The notes: generated by a model from the sequence alone, not told the origin. A DNA stretch of 37,661 nt from Bacteroidetes bacterium HGW-Bacteroidetes-17 (GCA_002840985.1 PHDM01000020.1:1-37661); one strand, 5' to 3'. Shown: positions 24,879-33,773, counted from the first letter of the stretch. Made by a program: numbers and translations.

Positions 24879-25835
24879 ATGAATAATCTAGAAATTCCAA
24901 ACGCCCTTATTATTGAACAGGCTCATGAAAGAATTAAAAACTATATTCATCGTACACCTGTTCTTTCTTCCGAAATCTTAAACGACATCTTCAAAACTGA
25001 AATTTATTTTAAATGCGAAAATTTTCAGAAAGTTGGTGCTTTTAAATCAAGAGGTGCTGTAAATGCAGTGATGTCATTAAATGAAAATGAACTTGAATAC
25101 GGTGTCTGTACACATTCTTCCGGCAATCATGCTCAGGCATTGGCCCGTGCTGCCCGATTACGAAATATAAAAGCATATATCGTAATGCCCGAAACGGCAC
25201 CAAAAGTAAAAATTGCTGCAGTCAAACAATATGGTGGCGAAATTACATTTTGCAAACCAACTCTTGCAGCCCGGGAAGAAACTATCAAGAGTATCATAGA
25301 AAAAACTAATGCGATTGAGATCCATCCTTACAATAATGTAAAAATAATTGCTGGTCAGGCGACTGCTGCTAAAGAATTAATAGAGGATTGCAAAGCACTT
25401 GATATCATTATGGCTCCAGTTGGCGGAGGAGGATTATTAAGTGGGACCGCACTTGCCGTAAAATATTTTTCGCCCTACACAAAGGTGATTGCCGGAGAAC
25501 CTGACAATGCCAATGATGCTTATCAATCCTATTATAAAAAAGAGTTGATGCCTTCAATCAACCCAAATACAATCGCGGATGGATTATTAACTTCTTTAGG
25601 TTCAATTACATTTCCAATCATTTTAAATCATGTTGATCAAATTGTAACAGCCAGTGAATCGGCAATTATTGAGGCAATGAAATTGGTTTGGGAGCGTATG
25701 AAAATTATCATTGAGCCTTCATCAGCAGTTCCGTTAGCAACCATTCTTGAAAATAAATTTGAAAGTCGGAACAAAAAAATCGGAATCATTATTTCAGGAG
25801 GGAATGTTGATTTGACCAAATTACCCTGGTTGTAA
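24879..25835 (+). CDS. Threonine/serine dehydratase (PLP fold type II)
   Basis: This enzyme is expected to deaminate L-threonine to 2-oxobutanoate and/or L-serine to pyruvate. The 318-residue single-domain form resembles catabolic TdcB and serine racemases, because it lacks the C-terminal ACT regulatory domain of biosynthetic IlvA. PLP-Lys56 lies in GAFKSRGA, the substrate loop is HSSGNHAQALA, and the phosphate-binding Gly loop is PVGGGGLLSG near 180. A Ser/Gly segment, IISGGNVDL, ends the fold as in the family. Serine racemase activity cannot be excluded. It is followed directly, without a spacer, by the RsmI-like gene. Confidence 0.92.
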   Translation: MNNLEIPNALIIEQAHERIKNYIHRTPVLSSEILNDIFKTEIYFKCENFQKVGAFKSRGAVNAVMSLNENELEYGVCTHSSGNHAQALARAARLRNIKAYIVMPETAPKVKIAAVKQYGGEITFCKPTLAAREETIKSIIEKTNAIEIHPYNNVKIIAGQATAAKELIEDCKALDIIMAPVGGGGLLSGTALAVKYFSPYTKVIAGEPDNANDAYQSYYKKELMPSINPNTIADGLLTSLGSITFPIILNHVDQIVTASESAIIEAMKLVWERMKIIIEPSSAVPLATILENKFESRNKKIGIIISGGNVDLTKLPWL

Positions 25836-26555
25836 ATGGAAGCAAAAAAAACCAAAGGAATTCTTTATTTGATCCCGACAAAGTTGGGTCCTACCTCCTA
25901 TGAACGGGTTTTTCCCGAATACAATCGCGAAATTATATTGAGCCTCGAAAATTTTATTATTGAAGACATCAGATCTGCACGCAGATTTCTTAAAAGTATT
26001 AATTACCCGGGGAATTTTGATAACGTAAATTTTCAGGAAATAAGTAAACACATAAAAGAAGAAGAAACTTACTCCTATCTTAAACCATTGCAGGATTCCA
26101 TCAATATTGGATTGATGTCTGAAGCCGGGGTTCCTTGTGTAGCCGATCCCGGAAATTTAATCGTAGCACATGCTCATGATTTGGGTTATCAGGTTGTTCC
26201 ATTGATCGGGCCCTCATCCATTTTGCTTGCGCTGATTGCATCAGGATTTAATGGTCAGAATTTTAGCTTCTTAGGCTATCTTCCGGTCAAATCCAATGAG
26301 CGTGATAAAAAAATTAAAGAAATTGAGACCGACTCGAGAAGAACAGGACAAACGATGATTTTCATAGAAACCCCATATCGTAACGATCAACTTTTCAAAT
26401 CAATTACAGAAAATTGCAATGGGGATACAATGCTGTGCATCGCCACTGATATTTCGCTTGAAACAGAATTTATCAAAAGCAAAAACATTGCTCATTGGAA
26501 AAAGTCAACTCCTAAGCTACAAAAAAGGCCTACTGTTTTTCTTATCTCGGCATAG
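25836..26555 (+). CDS. RsmI/YraL-like tetrapyrrole-methylase-fold SAM methyltransferase
   Basis: The 239-residue protein belongs to COG0313, related to RsmI, which 2'-O-methylates C1402 of 16S rRNA. Family motifs are visible: LYLIPTKLG at the start, SEAGVPCVADPG near 90, LIGPSSILLALIASG near 120, and FLGYLPVKSNER near 145. It looks like the short Bacteroidota paralogue, which differs from canonical RsmI in its N-terminal third (ENFIIEDIRSARRFLKSI). Its substrate is therefore uncertain. The ATG begins at the base after the previous stop codon, indicating translational coupling with the dehydratase. A perfect 12-bp hairpin follows. Confidence 0.88.
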   Translation: MEAKKTKGILYLIPTKLGPTSYERVFPEYNREIILSLENFIIEDIRSARRFLKSINYPGNFDNVNFQEISKHIKEEETYSYLKPLQDSINIGLMSEAGVPCVADPGNLIVAHAHDLGYQVVPLIGPSSILLALIASGFNGQNFSFLGYLPVKSNERDKKIKEIETDSRRTGQTMIFIETPYRNDQLFKSITENCNGDTMLCIATDISLETEFIKSKNIAHWKKSTPKLQKRPTVFLISA

Positions 26556-26563
26556 AAAAAATG

Positions 26564-26598
26564 AAATCTTCATGAAAACGTCATGAAGATTTTAATCA
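26564..26598. terminator. Hairpin terminator between the RsmI-like gene and slyD
   Basis: AAATCTTCATGA (26564-26575) and TCATGAAGATTT (26581-26592) form a perfect 12-bp stem with loop AAACG. Short A- and T-rich flanks suggest an intrinsic terminator for the plus-strand operon. The stem is A/T-rich and the T-tract is short, so efficiency is uncertain. Confidence 0.65.
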
Positions 26599-26690
26599 AT
26601 TTTGAAATTTCTATCCCTGTTTACAAAATGGGCTGACTCAAACCTAAAACTCAATCCCTTTATGGATGGAATCATTATCTCACTAATATT

Positions 26691-27200
26691 CTAATGGTGA
26701 TGATGTCCTTCCGGGCCATGGGCATGACCATGATTTAACTCCTCCGTTGAGGCTTTTCTTACTTCAAGGATTTCACCTGTAAAATGCAAATGTTTTCCAG
26801 CCAATGGATGATTAAAATCCATGGTCACCTTATCCCCTTCAAGGCCAACTACAACACCATTTAAAGGCTGACCATGTTCATTTTGCATCGGAATAATTTT
26901 ACCCATCTGAAGCATTTCATCATCAATTTGGCCATCAACTTCAAAGATGTTTTTATCTAAAGCTACAATGGCTTCTTCATTATATTGTCCGTAACCTTCA
27001 TCCGGGGATAACCCAAAAGAAAAAGTTTCGCCAACACCCAGACCTTCAAGGCTTTTTTCAAAAACTGGTAATAGTCCGCCAATTCCAAATAAATATACAA
27101 ATGGCTTGTCTTTTTCAACTTTTTGGATCAGTTCTCCGTTTTCGTTATTTAACTTCAATTCATAGGTCAAGGATACAACCTTGTTTTCTGAAATTTTCAT
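26691..27200 (-). CDS. slyD: SlyD-type FKBP peptidyl-prolyl cis-trans isomerase with His-rich tail
   Basis: This is a folding helper with an FKBP domain interrupted by the insert-in-flap chaperone domain. The 169-residue protein has the FKBP start (KVVSLTYELKLNNENGELI), the flap-flanking FSFGLSPDEGYGQYNEEA segment, the insert domain about 75-125, and return to FKBP with DFNHPLAGKHLHFTGEIL. The tail, HGHAHGPEGHHHH, is a metal-binding sequence, consistent with nickel or zinc handling in SlyD proteins. The symbol is by family. It is divergent from an ABC transporter operon and preceded by a TAnnTTTG box. Confidence 0.92.
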   Translation of the reverse strand: MKISENKVVSLTYELKLNNENGELIQKVEKDKPFVYLFGIGGLLPVFEKSLEGLGVGETFSFGLSPDEGYGQYNEEAIVALDKNIFEVDGQIDDEMLQMGKIIPMQNEHGQPLNGVVVGLEGDKVTMDFNHPLAGKHLHFTGEILEVRKASTEELNHGHAHGPEGHHHH

Positions 27201-27258
27201 TTGTTAGTTCTTAATAAGACATATTTTACAAAATAATACAAACGCAATTTGCGAGTGG

Positions 27259-27266
27259 CAAAGGTA
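27259..27266 (-). promoter_or_regulatory. Putative -7 element (TACCTTTG) for slyD
   Basis: On the minus strand this matches TAnnTTTG, about 58 bases before the slyD ATG. A TTTTTGG lies about 15 bases further upstream on the same strand, slightly closer than the usual -33 spacing. Confidence 0.42.
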
Positions 27267-27365
27267 CAATCAATTATTGTCCAAAAAAAATATCCATTAG
27301 TTTGTAATGATTTTTAATTAAATTCGTCTTCAACTTATATTAATAACCTTTTAAATAACATTATT

Positions 27366-28277
27366 TTGAGTGAAGAAGTATTGGTCATTGATAAACTTAC
27401 CAAACGATATGGAAAGTTAAAGGCCGTTGATGAACTTTCAATTACCATTGAAAAAGGCAATATTTATGGAATACTTGGCCCTAACGGAAGTGGCAAAACC
27501 ACTACTCTGGGAATTGTTCTTGATGCCATTAATGCTACATCCGGCAGCTTTAAATGGTTTGGGGAAACCCCAAGTAAGGCCATGAGAAAAAGAGTAAGTG
27601 CCATTTTGGAAACCCCGGTATTTTATCCATACATGAGCGCAGTTAAAAATCTGGAAATCATCGCGGATATTAAGGAAGCCTCTTATGATCAAATTCCGGA
27701 TGTCCTAAAAACAGTTGATTTATTAGCCAGAAAGAACAGTAAATTCAGAACCTATTCTTTAGGGATGAAACAACGTCTTGCTATTGCTGCGGCCCTAATT
27801 GGAAATCCTGAAGTTCTCATTTTTGATGAACCAACAAACGGTCTGGATCCACACGGAATAGCTGAAATCAGAAACCTGATTAAAAAAATTGCAAACGAAG
27901 GGTTGACCATTGTTTTGGCAAGTCATTTACTTGATGAAGTTCAAAAAGTATGCACTCATGTTGTGGTGCTTGAAAAAGGCAAAAAATTGTTTGCCGGAAA
28001 AGTGGATGAGGTTTTAGGGAGTTCAATACTCGTTGAAATTGCCGGACCTGAAATGGATAAAATAGAAGCAGTACTGAACAAATCTGAATTCGTCGTTAAG
28101 GTAGAAAGGGATGATAAGATGTTCATCGCAGAACTAAAAACAGGAATTGATAGTTCAGCCATCAATAAATCCTTAGTTGAACAAGGAATCACCATATCAC
28201 ACATTTCACTTCGAAAGAAAAGTTTAGAAAATTATTTTTTAGAATTATTAGCTGAATCACATGATAAGACTTCTTAA
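27366..28277 (+). CDS. ABC transporter ATP-binding protein (ABC-2 type)
   Basis: This is the nucleotide-binding subunit of an exporter-type ABC system. The 303-residue protein has Walker A (GPNGSGKTT) near residue 40, signature SLGMKQRLA near 135, Walker B (VLIFDEPTNGLDP) near 155, and the switch His in LASHLLDE. A C-terminal extension of about 90 residues, typical of ABC-2 and antibiotic-export subunits, follows. The start is TTG at 27366. No in-frame ATG exists before the Walker A motif, so TTG seems genuine. It overlaps the permease gene by 17 bases, and the pair should be translated together. The substrate is unknown. Confidence 0.92.
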   Translation: MSEEVLVIDKLTKRYGKLKAVDELSITIEKGNIYGILGPNGSGKTTTLGIVLDAINATSGSFKWFGETPSKAMRKRVSAILETPVFYPYMSAVKNLEIIADIKEASYDQIPDVLKTVDLLARKNSKFRTYSLGMKQRLAIAAALIGNPEVLIFDEPTNGLDPHGIAEIRNLIKKIANEGLTIVLASHLLDEVQKVCTHVVVLEKGKKLFAGKVDEVLGSSILVEIAGPEMDKIEAVLNKSEFVVKVERDDKMFIAELKTGIDSSAINKSLVEQGITISHISLRKKSLENYFLELLAESHDKTS

Positions 28278-29064
28278 AATTGAATTTAAAAAGGTTGCTT
28301 ACAATAAAACCTTTTGGATCCTTCTTGGGTTATATGCTCTCATTTTAGGCACTATTTTCTTTGGCATTCAATCCGTAATTAATGAATTTATGATTGATGC
28401 AGGAAAAAAAGCACCTATTCCGGTCACAAAAATCTCACTCTATGAATTCCCCGCTATCTGGCAAAACCTAACCTATGTAGCAGGTTACTTTAAAATAATA
28501 CTCGCGATAATAGTGATAATTTTTATTACCAATGAATATTCATATCGAACGATTCGCCAAAATATTATCACCGGGTTATCGAGATGGGACTTTTTATTAT
28601 CAAAACTGCTTATGATTTTGGTGATCAGTGCAGGAGCCACGATGTTCCTTTTCATCATTGGGCTCATTCTTGGATTCACGAATACACCTGAAGTTACACT
28701 TTCGATGATGTTTGTAAATCTGACATTTGTTTTCACCTATTTTCTTGAATTATTTGCCTTCATGGTCTTTGCTCTTTTTCTAGGCATTTTGACAAAACGA
28801 TCAGGCCTTACAATTGGGTTGCTTTTTCTGTATTTTTATATTATTGAAAAATACATCTATTATAAATTACCGGATGGATGGGGCGACTACCTTCCATTAC
28901 GTTCAATTGGAAATTTGATTGACATTCCCAATACTTCGTTGATGAAAATATTTGGCCTAAATTTCAGAACATTTGTTTCAGTACAAGATGTAATAGTCGT
29001 TTTTGTTTATTCCTTTATATTTATTTACCTGATGCGGCTTACTTTAAAGAAAAGCGATTTGTAA
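28261..29064 (+). CDS. ABC-2 type transporter permease
   Basis: The 267-residue protein has six predicted membrane helices. An N-terminal helix lies at about 17-40. A periplasmic segment of roughly 40 residues follows, and then helices at about 75-95, 118-145, 155-178, 183-203 and 240-260. The sequence ITNEYSYRTIRQNIITGLSRWDFLLSKL is a typical ABC-2 cytoplasmic coupling segment. It pairs with the overlapping ATPase gene. Bacteroidota have many such pairs for export of lipids, peptides or gliding-related factors, and nothing here decides among these. Confidence 0.88.
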   Translation: MIRLLKIEFKKVAYNKTFWILLGLYALILGTIFFGIQSVINEFMIDAGKKAPIPVTKISLYEFPAIWQNLTYVAGYFKIILAIIVIIFITNEYSYRTIRQNIITGLSRWDFLLSKLLMILVISAGATMFLFIIGLILGFTNTPEVTLSMMFVNLTFVFTYFLELFAFMVFALFLGILTKRSGLTIGLLFLYFYIIEKYIYYKLPDGWGDYLPLRSIGNLIDIPNTSLMKIFGLNFRTFVSVQDVIVVFVYSFIFIYLMRLTLKKSDL

Positions 29065-29103
29065 TTGTTTGAATGATTCGCTACTCATATTAAAAAAATG
29101 CAT

Positions 29104-29111
29104 TATATTTG
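29104..29111 (+). promoter_or_regulatory. Putative -7 element (TATATTTG) for the sugar transferase gene
   Basis: It matches TAnnTTTG and lies 18 bases before the ATG at 29130. It overlaps an in-frame TTG at 29109, which is thereby excluded as the likely start. Confidence 0.45.
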
Positions 29112-29129
29112 AATTGCAAAGAATCAATA

Positions 29130-29939
29130 ATGCGAGATAAGTTTAAAGTAAAAAGCCAAGAAACCTTCGAGGATTTTAAAATTAGTACATCTAAAAGGAT
29201 TTTTGATATAGTTTTTTCAGTTTTTGCCATTGCAATTCTAACTCCGGTTTGGTTGCTTGCAATGATTTTTATAAAGCTCGAGTCAAGAGGTCCTGTATTT
29301 TATGTTGCACGAAGAGTTGGAACAGGATATGATATTTTCGATTTTTATAAATTGAGATCTATGTATCTTGGCTCAGATGAAAAAAGAGCCGAACTCTCTG
29401 AACTTAACCAATATTTAATTGACCAGTATAAGAGCGGAAAGAGCTTCTCCAAACATGATAAATGTACTGATTGCGAGAGACTTGGCAAACCATGCTCTCC
29501 AATTTTACATATCGATGGGGTTAAAATCTGCGAAAATCAGTACCTAAAGCGTAAACGTGATCAGACGAATTCCATTACCTTTTTTAAAATCAAAAATGAC
29601 CCTCGTTTGACAAAAACCGGGAAAATTATCAGAAACTTTAATATCGATGAAATTCCACAATTTGTAAATGTGATAAAAGGTGATATGTCTATTGTCGGAA
29701 ATAGGCCTTTACCATTGTATGAAGCTGAAAAACTTACAGACGATCAATGGGCATTACGATTTTTAGCTCCGGCAGGAATAACGGGTCTCTGGCAAGTGCG
29801 ACAAAATACTACTCCGAAATTATCTTCCGAATCAAGAAAAAGCCTTGACAATCAATACGTACTGAATTCATCTTTTTGGGGAGATATCAAACTTATATTA
29901 AAAACAATCCCTGCCATATTCAAGAGCCAACGAAGTTAA
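29130..29939 (+). CDS. Bacterial sugar transferase with inserted four-cysteine motif
   Basis: This initiating glycosyl-1-phosphate transferase (polyprenyl-phosphate family, WcaJ/PglC-like) loads the first sugar of an exopolysaccharide or O-antigen. The 269-residue protein has one N-terminal membrane helix or re-entrant helix (FDIVFSVFAIAILTPVWLLA), the motif SRGPVFYVARRVG, LRSMY, and the catalytic DEIPQFVNVIKGDMSIVGNRP block. Between them lies Cys112-X2-Cys115-X6-Cys122-X11-Cys134 (CTDCERLGKPC...), a likely zinc or iron-sulfur insertion absent from PglC. No other polysaccharide genes are adjacent. Its TAA stop begins repeat copy 3. Confidence 0.88.
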   Translation: MRDKFKVKSQETFEDFKISTSKRIFDIVFSVFAIAILTPVWLLAMIFIKLESRGPVFYVARRVGTGYDIFDFYKLRSMYLGSDEKRAELSELNQYLIDQYKSGKSFSKHDKCTDCERLGKPCSPILHIDGVKICENQYLKRKRDQTNSITFFKIKNDPRLTKTGKIIRNFNIDEIPQFVNVIKGDMSIVGNRPLPLYEAEKLTDDQWALRFLAPAGITGLWQVRQNTTPKLSSESRKSLDNQYVLNSSFWGDIKLILKTIPAIFKSQRS

Positions 29940-30191
29940 TTTTCTAATTGACATTAGGAAGCGCTGAAATATAAGATCCTATTTCATTTACGTTGATATA
30001 AATCAAGATATTATACGCTAGACTTTAGACACGAGATTCAAGTCAGTAGTAGTTAGTAGTTAGTAGTTAGTAGACAGTAGTCTAGAATCTAACGTCTAAC
30101 TTCTGATATCTAACTTCTTATTAGCTCAAACGGCTAAATTTAGATATACTGAGCCTATTTCAAGAGAAATGCTTAGATCGAACGGAGCTTA
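29937..30191. repeat. Palindromic intergenic repeat, copy 3
   Basis: This divergent copy matches copies 1 and 2. The 3' half from 30121 (TTAGCTCAAACGGCTAA) onward is readily aligned through to GATCGAACGGAGCTTA. The 5' half shares the ATATAAG, ATATTATACGCTAGAC and TTTAGACACGAGATTC blocks. The centre carries GTAGTTAGTA-type units. By alignment the left edge coincides with the sugar transferase stop (29937) and the right edge with the M48 protease stop on the minus strand (30189-30191). The whole intergenic region is therefore the element. Confidence 0.7.
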
Positions 30192-31430
30192 CTTAATTTT
30201 ATTTAATGCTGCAAGTCGCTGTAAAAGTGGTGGGTGCGAATAATAAAAAAACACATAAATTGGATGGGGTTTTAAATTACTCAAATTATTTACAGATAGT
30301 TTTTTCAAGGCACTCCCCAGTGCATCGGGATTGAACTTTTCACCAGCAAATTTATCGGCTTCAAATTCATGCTTTCGTGATACATAATTAGTTAGGAGAC
30401 CCAAAACAAGTGATACAGGGCTGTAAAGGATTGCAAAAACTAAAACACCAATATGGAAACTTGTATTAGAAGACCCAAGAGCTTCAGATAATATCTGATT
30501 CCCTACAAATAAAGAAAGAACAAAAAACATAAGTCCGGTTTGAACAAGCGAAATTCCCAATCCTAAATAAGTATGTTTTTTCTTATAATGCCCAATTTCA
30601 TGAGCCAATATCGCAACCAACTCCTCAACTGTATGATTTTGGATTAAGGTGTCAAATAAAACAATTCGCTTTTTGGGTCCAAAGCCACTAAAATATGCAT
30701 TTGCCTTCGACGATCGCTTAGAACCATCTATCACATAAATATTATCCAGTGCAAATCCTGCTTTCAATGCAAACTTTTCAATTGCATTGCGCAATTCACC
30801 ATCGGCTAAAGGCACCTGTTTATTAAATAAAGGAACGATAAGGATGGAGTAAAACATACTCATAAAAATCATAAATATGCCAATTAAACCCCAGGCGAAT
30901 AACCAGAACAAAGCAGTTGTTTCTAAATAAATCCAAATAATTAAGGCAAACAAACCTCCACCAAGAACCGCAGCGAGTAACCATCCTTTTAGTTTATCAA
31001 AAATATAAGTACGAAAAGTGGTTTTATTAAACCCGAATTTTTCCTCTATGATGAAAGTATTATAAAGATCGAAAGGCAAGGATAAAATATCAGCTACAAA
31101 TCCAATTATCCCAAAAAACATCAAGCCAAGCAAAATTTGATTTTCTGTAATGGTACGTAAATAGTCGTCAAGTATTACGAATCCCTTCCACCAGAAGAGT
31201 CCAATGATTAATAAGGTTGAGAGTGTGTTTAAAAGGGCAGATATTTTTCTTTTAGCTTTAGCATACTCCTGTGATTTTTTATACCTCTCTGGATCGTAAA
31301 TCCCATTCAGTTCATCGGGTAATTTATCCGACCAATAACGTGAATTCAGGAAATCAAGAAACTGCTCTAACATATAATTAAATATAATTACTGTCAGTAT
31401 AATGACAAATAAAACTTTGGCAGAGATCAT
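30189..31430 (-). CDS. M48-family (Ste24/CAAX-protease-like) membrane zinc metallopeptidase
   Basis: This is a 413-residue integral membrane protease resembling Ste24 with several membrane segments (about 2-20, 60-80, 95-115, 145-200, 290-310, 320-345). The zinc motif HEIGH has His277, Glu278 and His281. The third ligand is in the KHEFEADKFAGE block near 355. The N-terminal segment FLDFLNSRYWSDKLPDE resembles the Ste24 start. In bacteria these proteins act in membrane protein quality control rather than prenylated-protein processing. The stop codon lies in the right terminus of repeat copy 3. fabG is 63 bases upstream on the same strand and could be co-transcribed. Confidence 0.92.
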   Translation of the reverse strand: MISAKVLFVIILTVIIFNYMLEQFLDFLNSRYWSDKLPDELNGIYDPERYKKSQEYAKAKRKISALLNTLSTLLIIGLFWWKGFVILDDYLRTITENQILLGLMFFGIIGFVADILSLPFDLYNTFIIEEKFGFNKTTFRTYIFDKLKGWLLAAVLGGGLFALIIWIYLETTALFWLFAWGLIGIFMIFMSMFYSILIVPLFNKQVPLADGELRNAIEKFALKAGFALDNIYVIDGSKRSSKANAYFSGFGPKKRIVLFDTLIQNHTVEELVAILAHEIGHYKKKHTYLGLGISLVQTGLMFFVLSLFVGNQILSEALGSSNTSFHIGVLVFAILYSPVSLVLGLLTNYVSRKHEFEADKFAGEKFNPDALGSALKKLSVNNLSNLKPHPIYVFFYYSHPPLLQRLAALNKIK

Positions 31431-31493
31431 AAAATCAGAAGTTTAAGCCTTACGACCGAATTAAGAAAGAAGCAATTGTATGGTGTCAAAATA

Positions 31494-32240
31494 CTACATG
31501 CTCATTCCACCACAAACGCTGATCACCTGACCGGTTACATAACCTGATAAATCGGAAGCCAGGAATATGGCAATATTTGCAACATCTTCGGCCTGACCTG
31601 AACGGCGTAACGGAATCGTTTTGATCCACTCCTTTTTAACATCCTCCGGAAGTTTGGCCGTCATATCAGTTTCAATAAACCCTGGAGCAATTGCATTACA
31701 TCGTACATTACGCGAACCCAATTCCTGAGCAATTGATTTAGTGAAGCCAATTAGTCCGGCTTTTGATGCAGAATAATTAGATTGACCTGCATTACCATTA
31801 ACACCAACCACTGAACTCATGTTTATAATACTTCCCGAGCGTTGTTTTAACATGACTTTTTGAACAGCTTTTGTAAGATTGAAAACAGATTTCAAATTAA
31901 CTTTGATCACTAAATCCCAATCTGCTTCGGTCATTCGCATCAATAAGTTATCGCGTGTTATTCCAGCATTATTAACCAAAATATCAATACGGCCAAATTC
32001 ATCCATAACAGCGTTGATCAAAGCTTCTCCTCCATCAAATGAACTTGCATCGGATGCATATCCTTTAGCTTTAAGACCCAAAGCTTCGATTTCTGCCTCA
32101 AGGCTTTTTGCATTGTCATCATAAGCCAAATCTGAAAAAGCAATATTGGCACCCTGAGCAGCAAATTTTAAGGCGATTTCTTTTCCGATTCCGCGTGAAG
32201 CACCGGTAATTAAAGCAGTTTTTCCTTCAAGTAATTTCAT
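31494..32240 (-). CDS. fabG: 3-oxoacyl-[acyl-carrier-protein] reductase
   Basis: This NADPH-dependent short-chain dehydrogenase reduces beta-ketoacyl-ACP in fatty acid elongation. The 248-residue protein has the TGASRGIG cofactor motif at residues 12-19, DILVNNAGITRDNLLMRM, catalytic Ser in INMSSVVG near 138, and the YSASKAG Tyr-Lys pair near 151-155. The end, FLASDLSGYVTGQVISVCGGM, is typical of FabG. Some SDR members with this pattern act in other pathways, but the FabG-specific NAG.TRD segment and length make this call good. A TAnnTTTG box lies upstream on the minus strand. Confidence 0.93.
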   Translation of the reverse strand: MKLLEGKTALITGASRGIGKEIALKFAAQGANIAFSDLAYDDNAKSLEAEIEALGLKAKGYASDASSFDGGEALINAVMDEFGRIDILVNNAGITRDNLLMRMTEADWDLVIKVNLKSVFNLTKAVQKVMLKQRSGSIINMSSVVGVNGNAGQSNYSASKAGLIGFTKSIAQELGSRNVRCNAIAPGFIETDMTAKLPEDVKKEWIKTIPLRRSGQAEDVANIAIFLASDLSGYVTGQVISVCGGMSM

Positions 32241-32271
32241 AAAGTGTGGTTTTAGTTTTAAAATTAAAAAA

Positions 32272-32279
32272 CAAATTTA
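32272..32279 (-). promoter_or_regulatory. Putative -7 element (TAAATTTG) for fabG
   Basis: On the minus strand this matches TAnnTTTG, about 32 bases before the fabG ATG. The area is strongly A/T-rich, so a chance match is more likely than for the other boxes. Confidence 0.33.
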
Positions 32280-32319
32280 TTCTATTTTTTTTAATTATGT
32301 ATATTTGGTTCAATCCACA

Positions 32320-33738
32320 TTATTTTGTGTACTGATCGATCACAATTGAGATGGCACGTTGGCAAACCGGGCAAAAATCATTACTGTTTCTGGTGTACAT
32401 AATGCAGTCGATGGATGAGCGGTACATCCCGTATTGATAATAAGACGCTCCTTCGAAAACACCTACCACACCCGAATTTTTCATTTCACTAATCATTCGG
32501 GTTTCTTCCTTTTTTTGTTTGTTGAACAAATCCTCCAGAACCGATTCAGGAGATTTGGCTGCACGAAGGCGATCTCTTTCCTTTTGAATTTCGATGGCAT
32601 GTTTATCAAACACTTCTTTATTCCATGGAGTTGGGATTGGAGTTCCATCTTTTACCATATCATGCCATTTCAACTTTCCATCCAATAGTGCCGTAATATT
32701 TGCTCCCCATGGTTCTACTTTAATTTCCGGCATCTGGTATGAAACCGAGGAAGTATAATATTCATCGGCTAAAGCAGCAAGATGATGCCCAAATTCATGT
32801 ATGAAAATATAGTCGGAAAATTGATTATCAACCGCCACAGAAGCATACAGTTGGTAAATTCCGCCCCCTCCATAAGTGCGTTCGTTAATCAATAAATACA
32901 TAAAATCATATGGAACAGCAGACGCAGCTTCCCTGATCGCTCTATTATCATAACTTAATGCATATCGCTCACTATCAAAGCTACTGTAATGCACGGTTAA
33001 TGGGGTACGATTGAAAATACCCGGGTGTGGTTTATTTACACCGGAAGCAGTTGATGGAGTTTCAACAGCCCTGATATTAAAATCATTTTTCCGTGATTTG
33101 AATGGTTCGACAGCAAACAAACTTGCAGTCAATCGCTCAATATCTTTATGGAATTTATCCATTTCGTTGGCAGTATATCCATCTCCTAAAATCACAATAT
33201 CCACTTTTTCTTTTGGCGATCCGTTTACTAAAAAGTTTTTGGTTTTGTATTGCGAAATCAAATCGGCCGGTGTAACTTTTCTGGAAGCAGGATCAATATT
33301 TGTTTCCCAGATAACCGTAAAATTATTCTTCTCATTTCTTTTTTTCATTTGAATTTTTACCGGCTTAAGCGGCCATGGAAATCGGATTGATTCATGAAAA
33401 GTGCCCCATTGTTCGCCGGCTTCGGGAATCGATTGCCATTCTCCAAAAACGCTTGCAAAACCCCTACTGTAAATTATTGTGCCATCATCAGGATTAATAA
33501 CGTCAAACTGATACAAGCCAAAATTTACTTCATCAACTAAATGAGACAGACTACCAGCCCATGCCCCATCCGAAACTATACGATCAATGGCAAAATGTTC
33601 CTCTGTGGCAGTTCCACTGTGGAAATAATCGACTCGCATGGTTTTGTCTTTAAAATAATGATTAAACTCAGCTGCATTGATGCTAATAGCTGAATTTACA
33701 ACAATAAATATGAAAATTAAGTGCATTAATTTTTTCAT
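32320..33738 (-). CDS. Secreted M64-family zinc metallopeptidase
   Basis: The 472-residue protein has a signal peptide (MKKLMHLIFIFIVVNSAISI, cleavage near INAA at 22-24). Residues 25-140 form the N-terminal M64 domain (FGLYQFDVINPDDG). The catalytic domain includes VDIVILGDGYTANEMDKF near 180 and the zinc-binding HEFGHHLAALADEYY. His314, Glu315, His318 and Asp325 are the likely ligand and catalytic set. M64 was named after the Clostridium ramosum IgA peptidase, but most Bacteroidota members have unknown targets. It is probably periplasmic or extracellular. It follows selD by 35 bases on the same strand. Confidence 0.9.
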   Translation of the reverse strand: MKKLMHLIFIFIVVNSAISINAAEFNHYFKDKTMRVDYFHSGTATEEHFAIDRIVSDGAWAGSLSHLVDEVNFGLYQFDVINPDDGTIIYSRGFASVFGEWQSIPEAGEQWGTFHESIRFPWPLKPVKIQMKKRNEKNNFTVIWETNIDPASRKVTPADLISQYKTKNFLVNGSPKEKVDIVILGDGYTANEMDKFHKDIERLTASLFAVEPFKSRKNDFNIRAVETPSTASGVNKPHPGIFNRTPLTVHYSSFDSERYALSYDNRAIREAASAVPYDFMYLLINERTYGGGGIYQLYASVAVDNQFSDYIFIHEFGHHLAALADEYYTSSVSYQMPEIKVEPWGANITALLDGKLKWHDMVKDGTPIPTPWNKEVFDKHAIEIQKERDRLRAAKSPESVLEDLFNKQKKEETRMISEMKNSGVVGVFEGASYYQYGMYRSSIDCIMYTRNSNDFCPVCQRAISIVIDQYTK

Positions 33739-33773
33739 AACCTAATGTTTTAATTATTATGAATATTAAAATT

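Noticed and set aside
29109..29129. TTG start for the sugar transferase
   Set aside because: The TTG lies within the TATATTTG promoter box. The ATG at 29130 gives a normal N-terminus.
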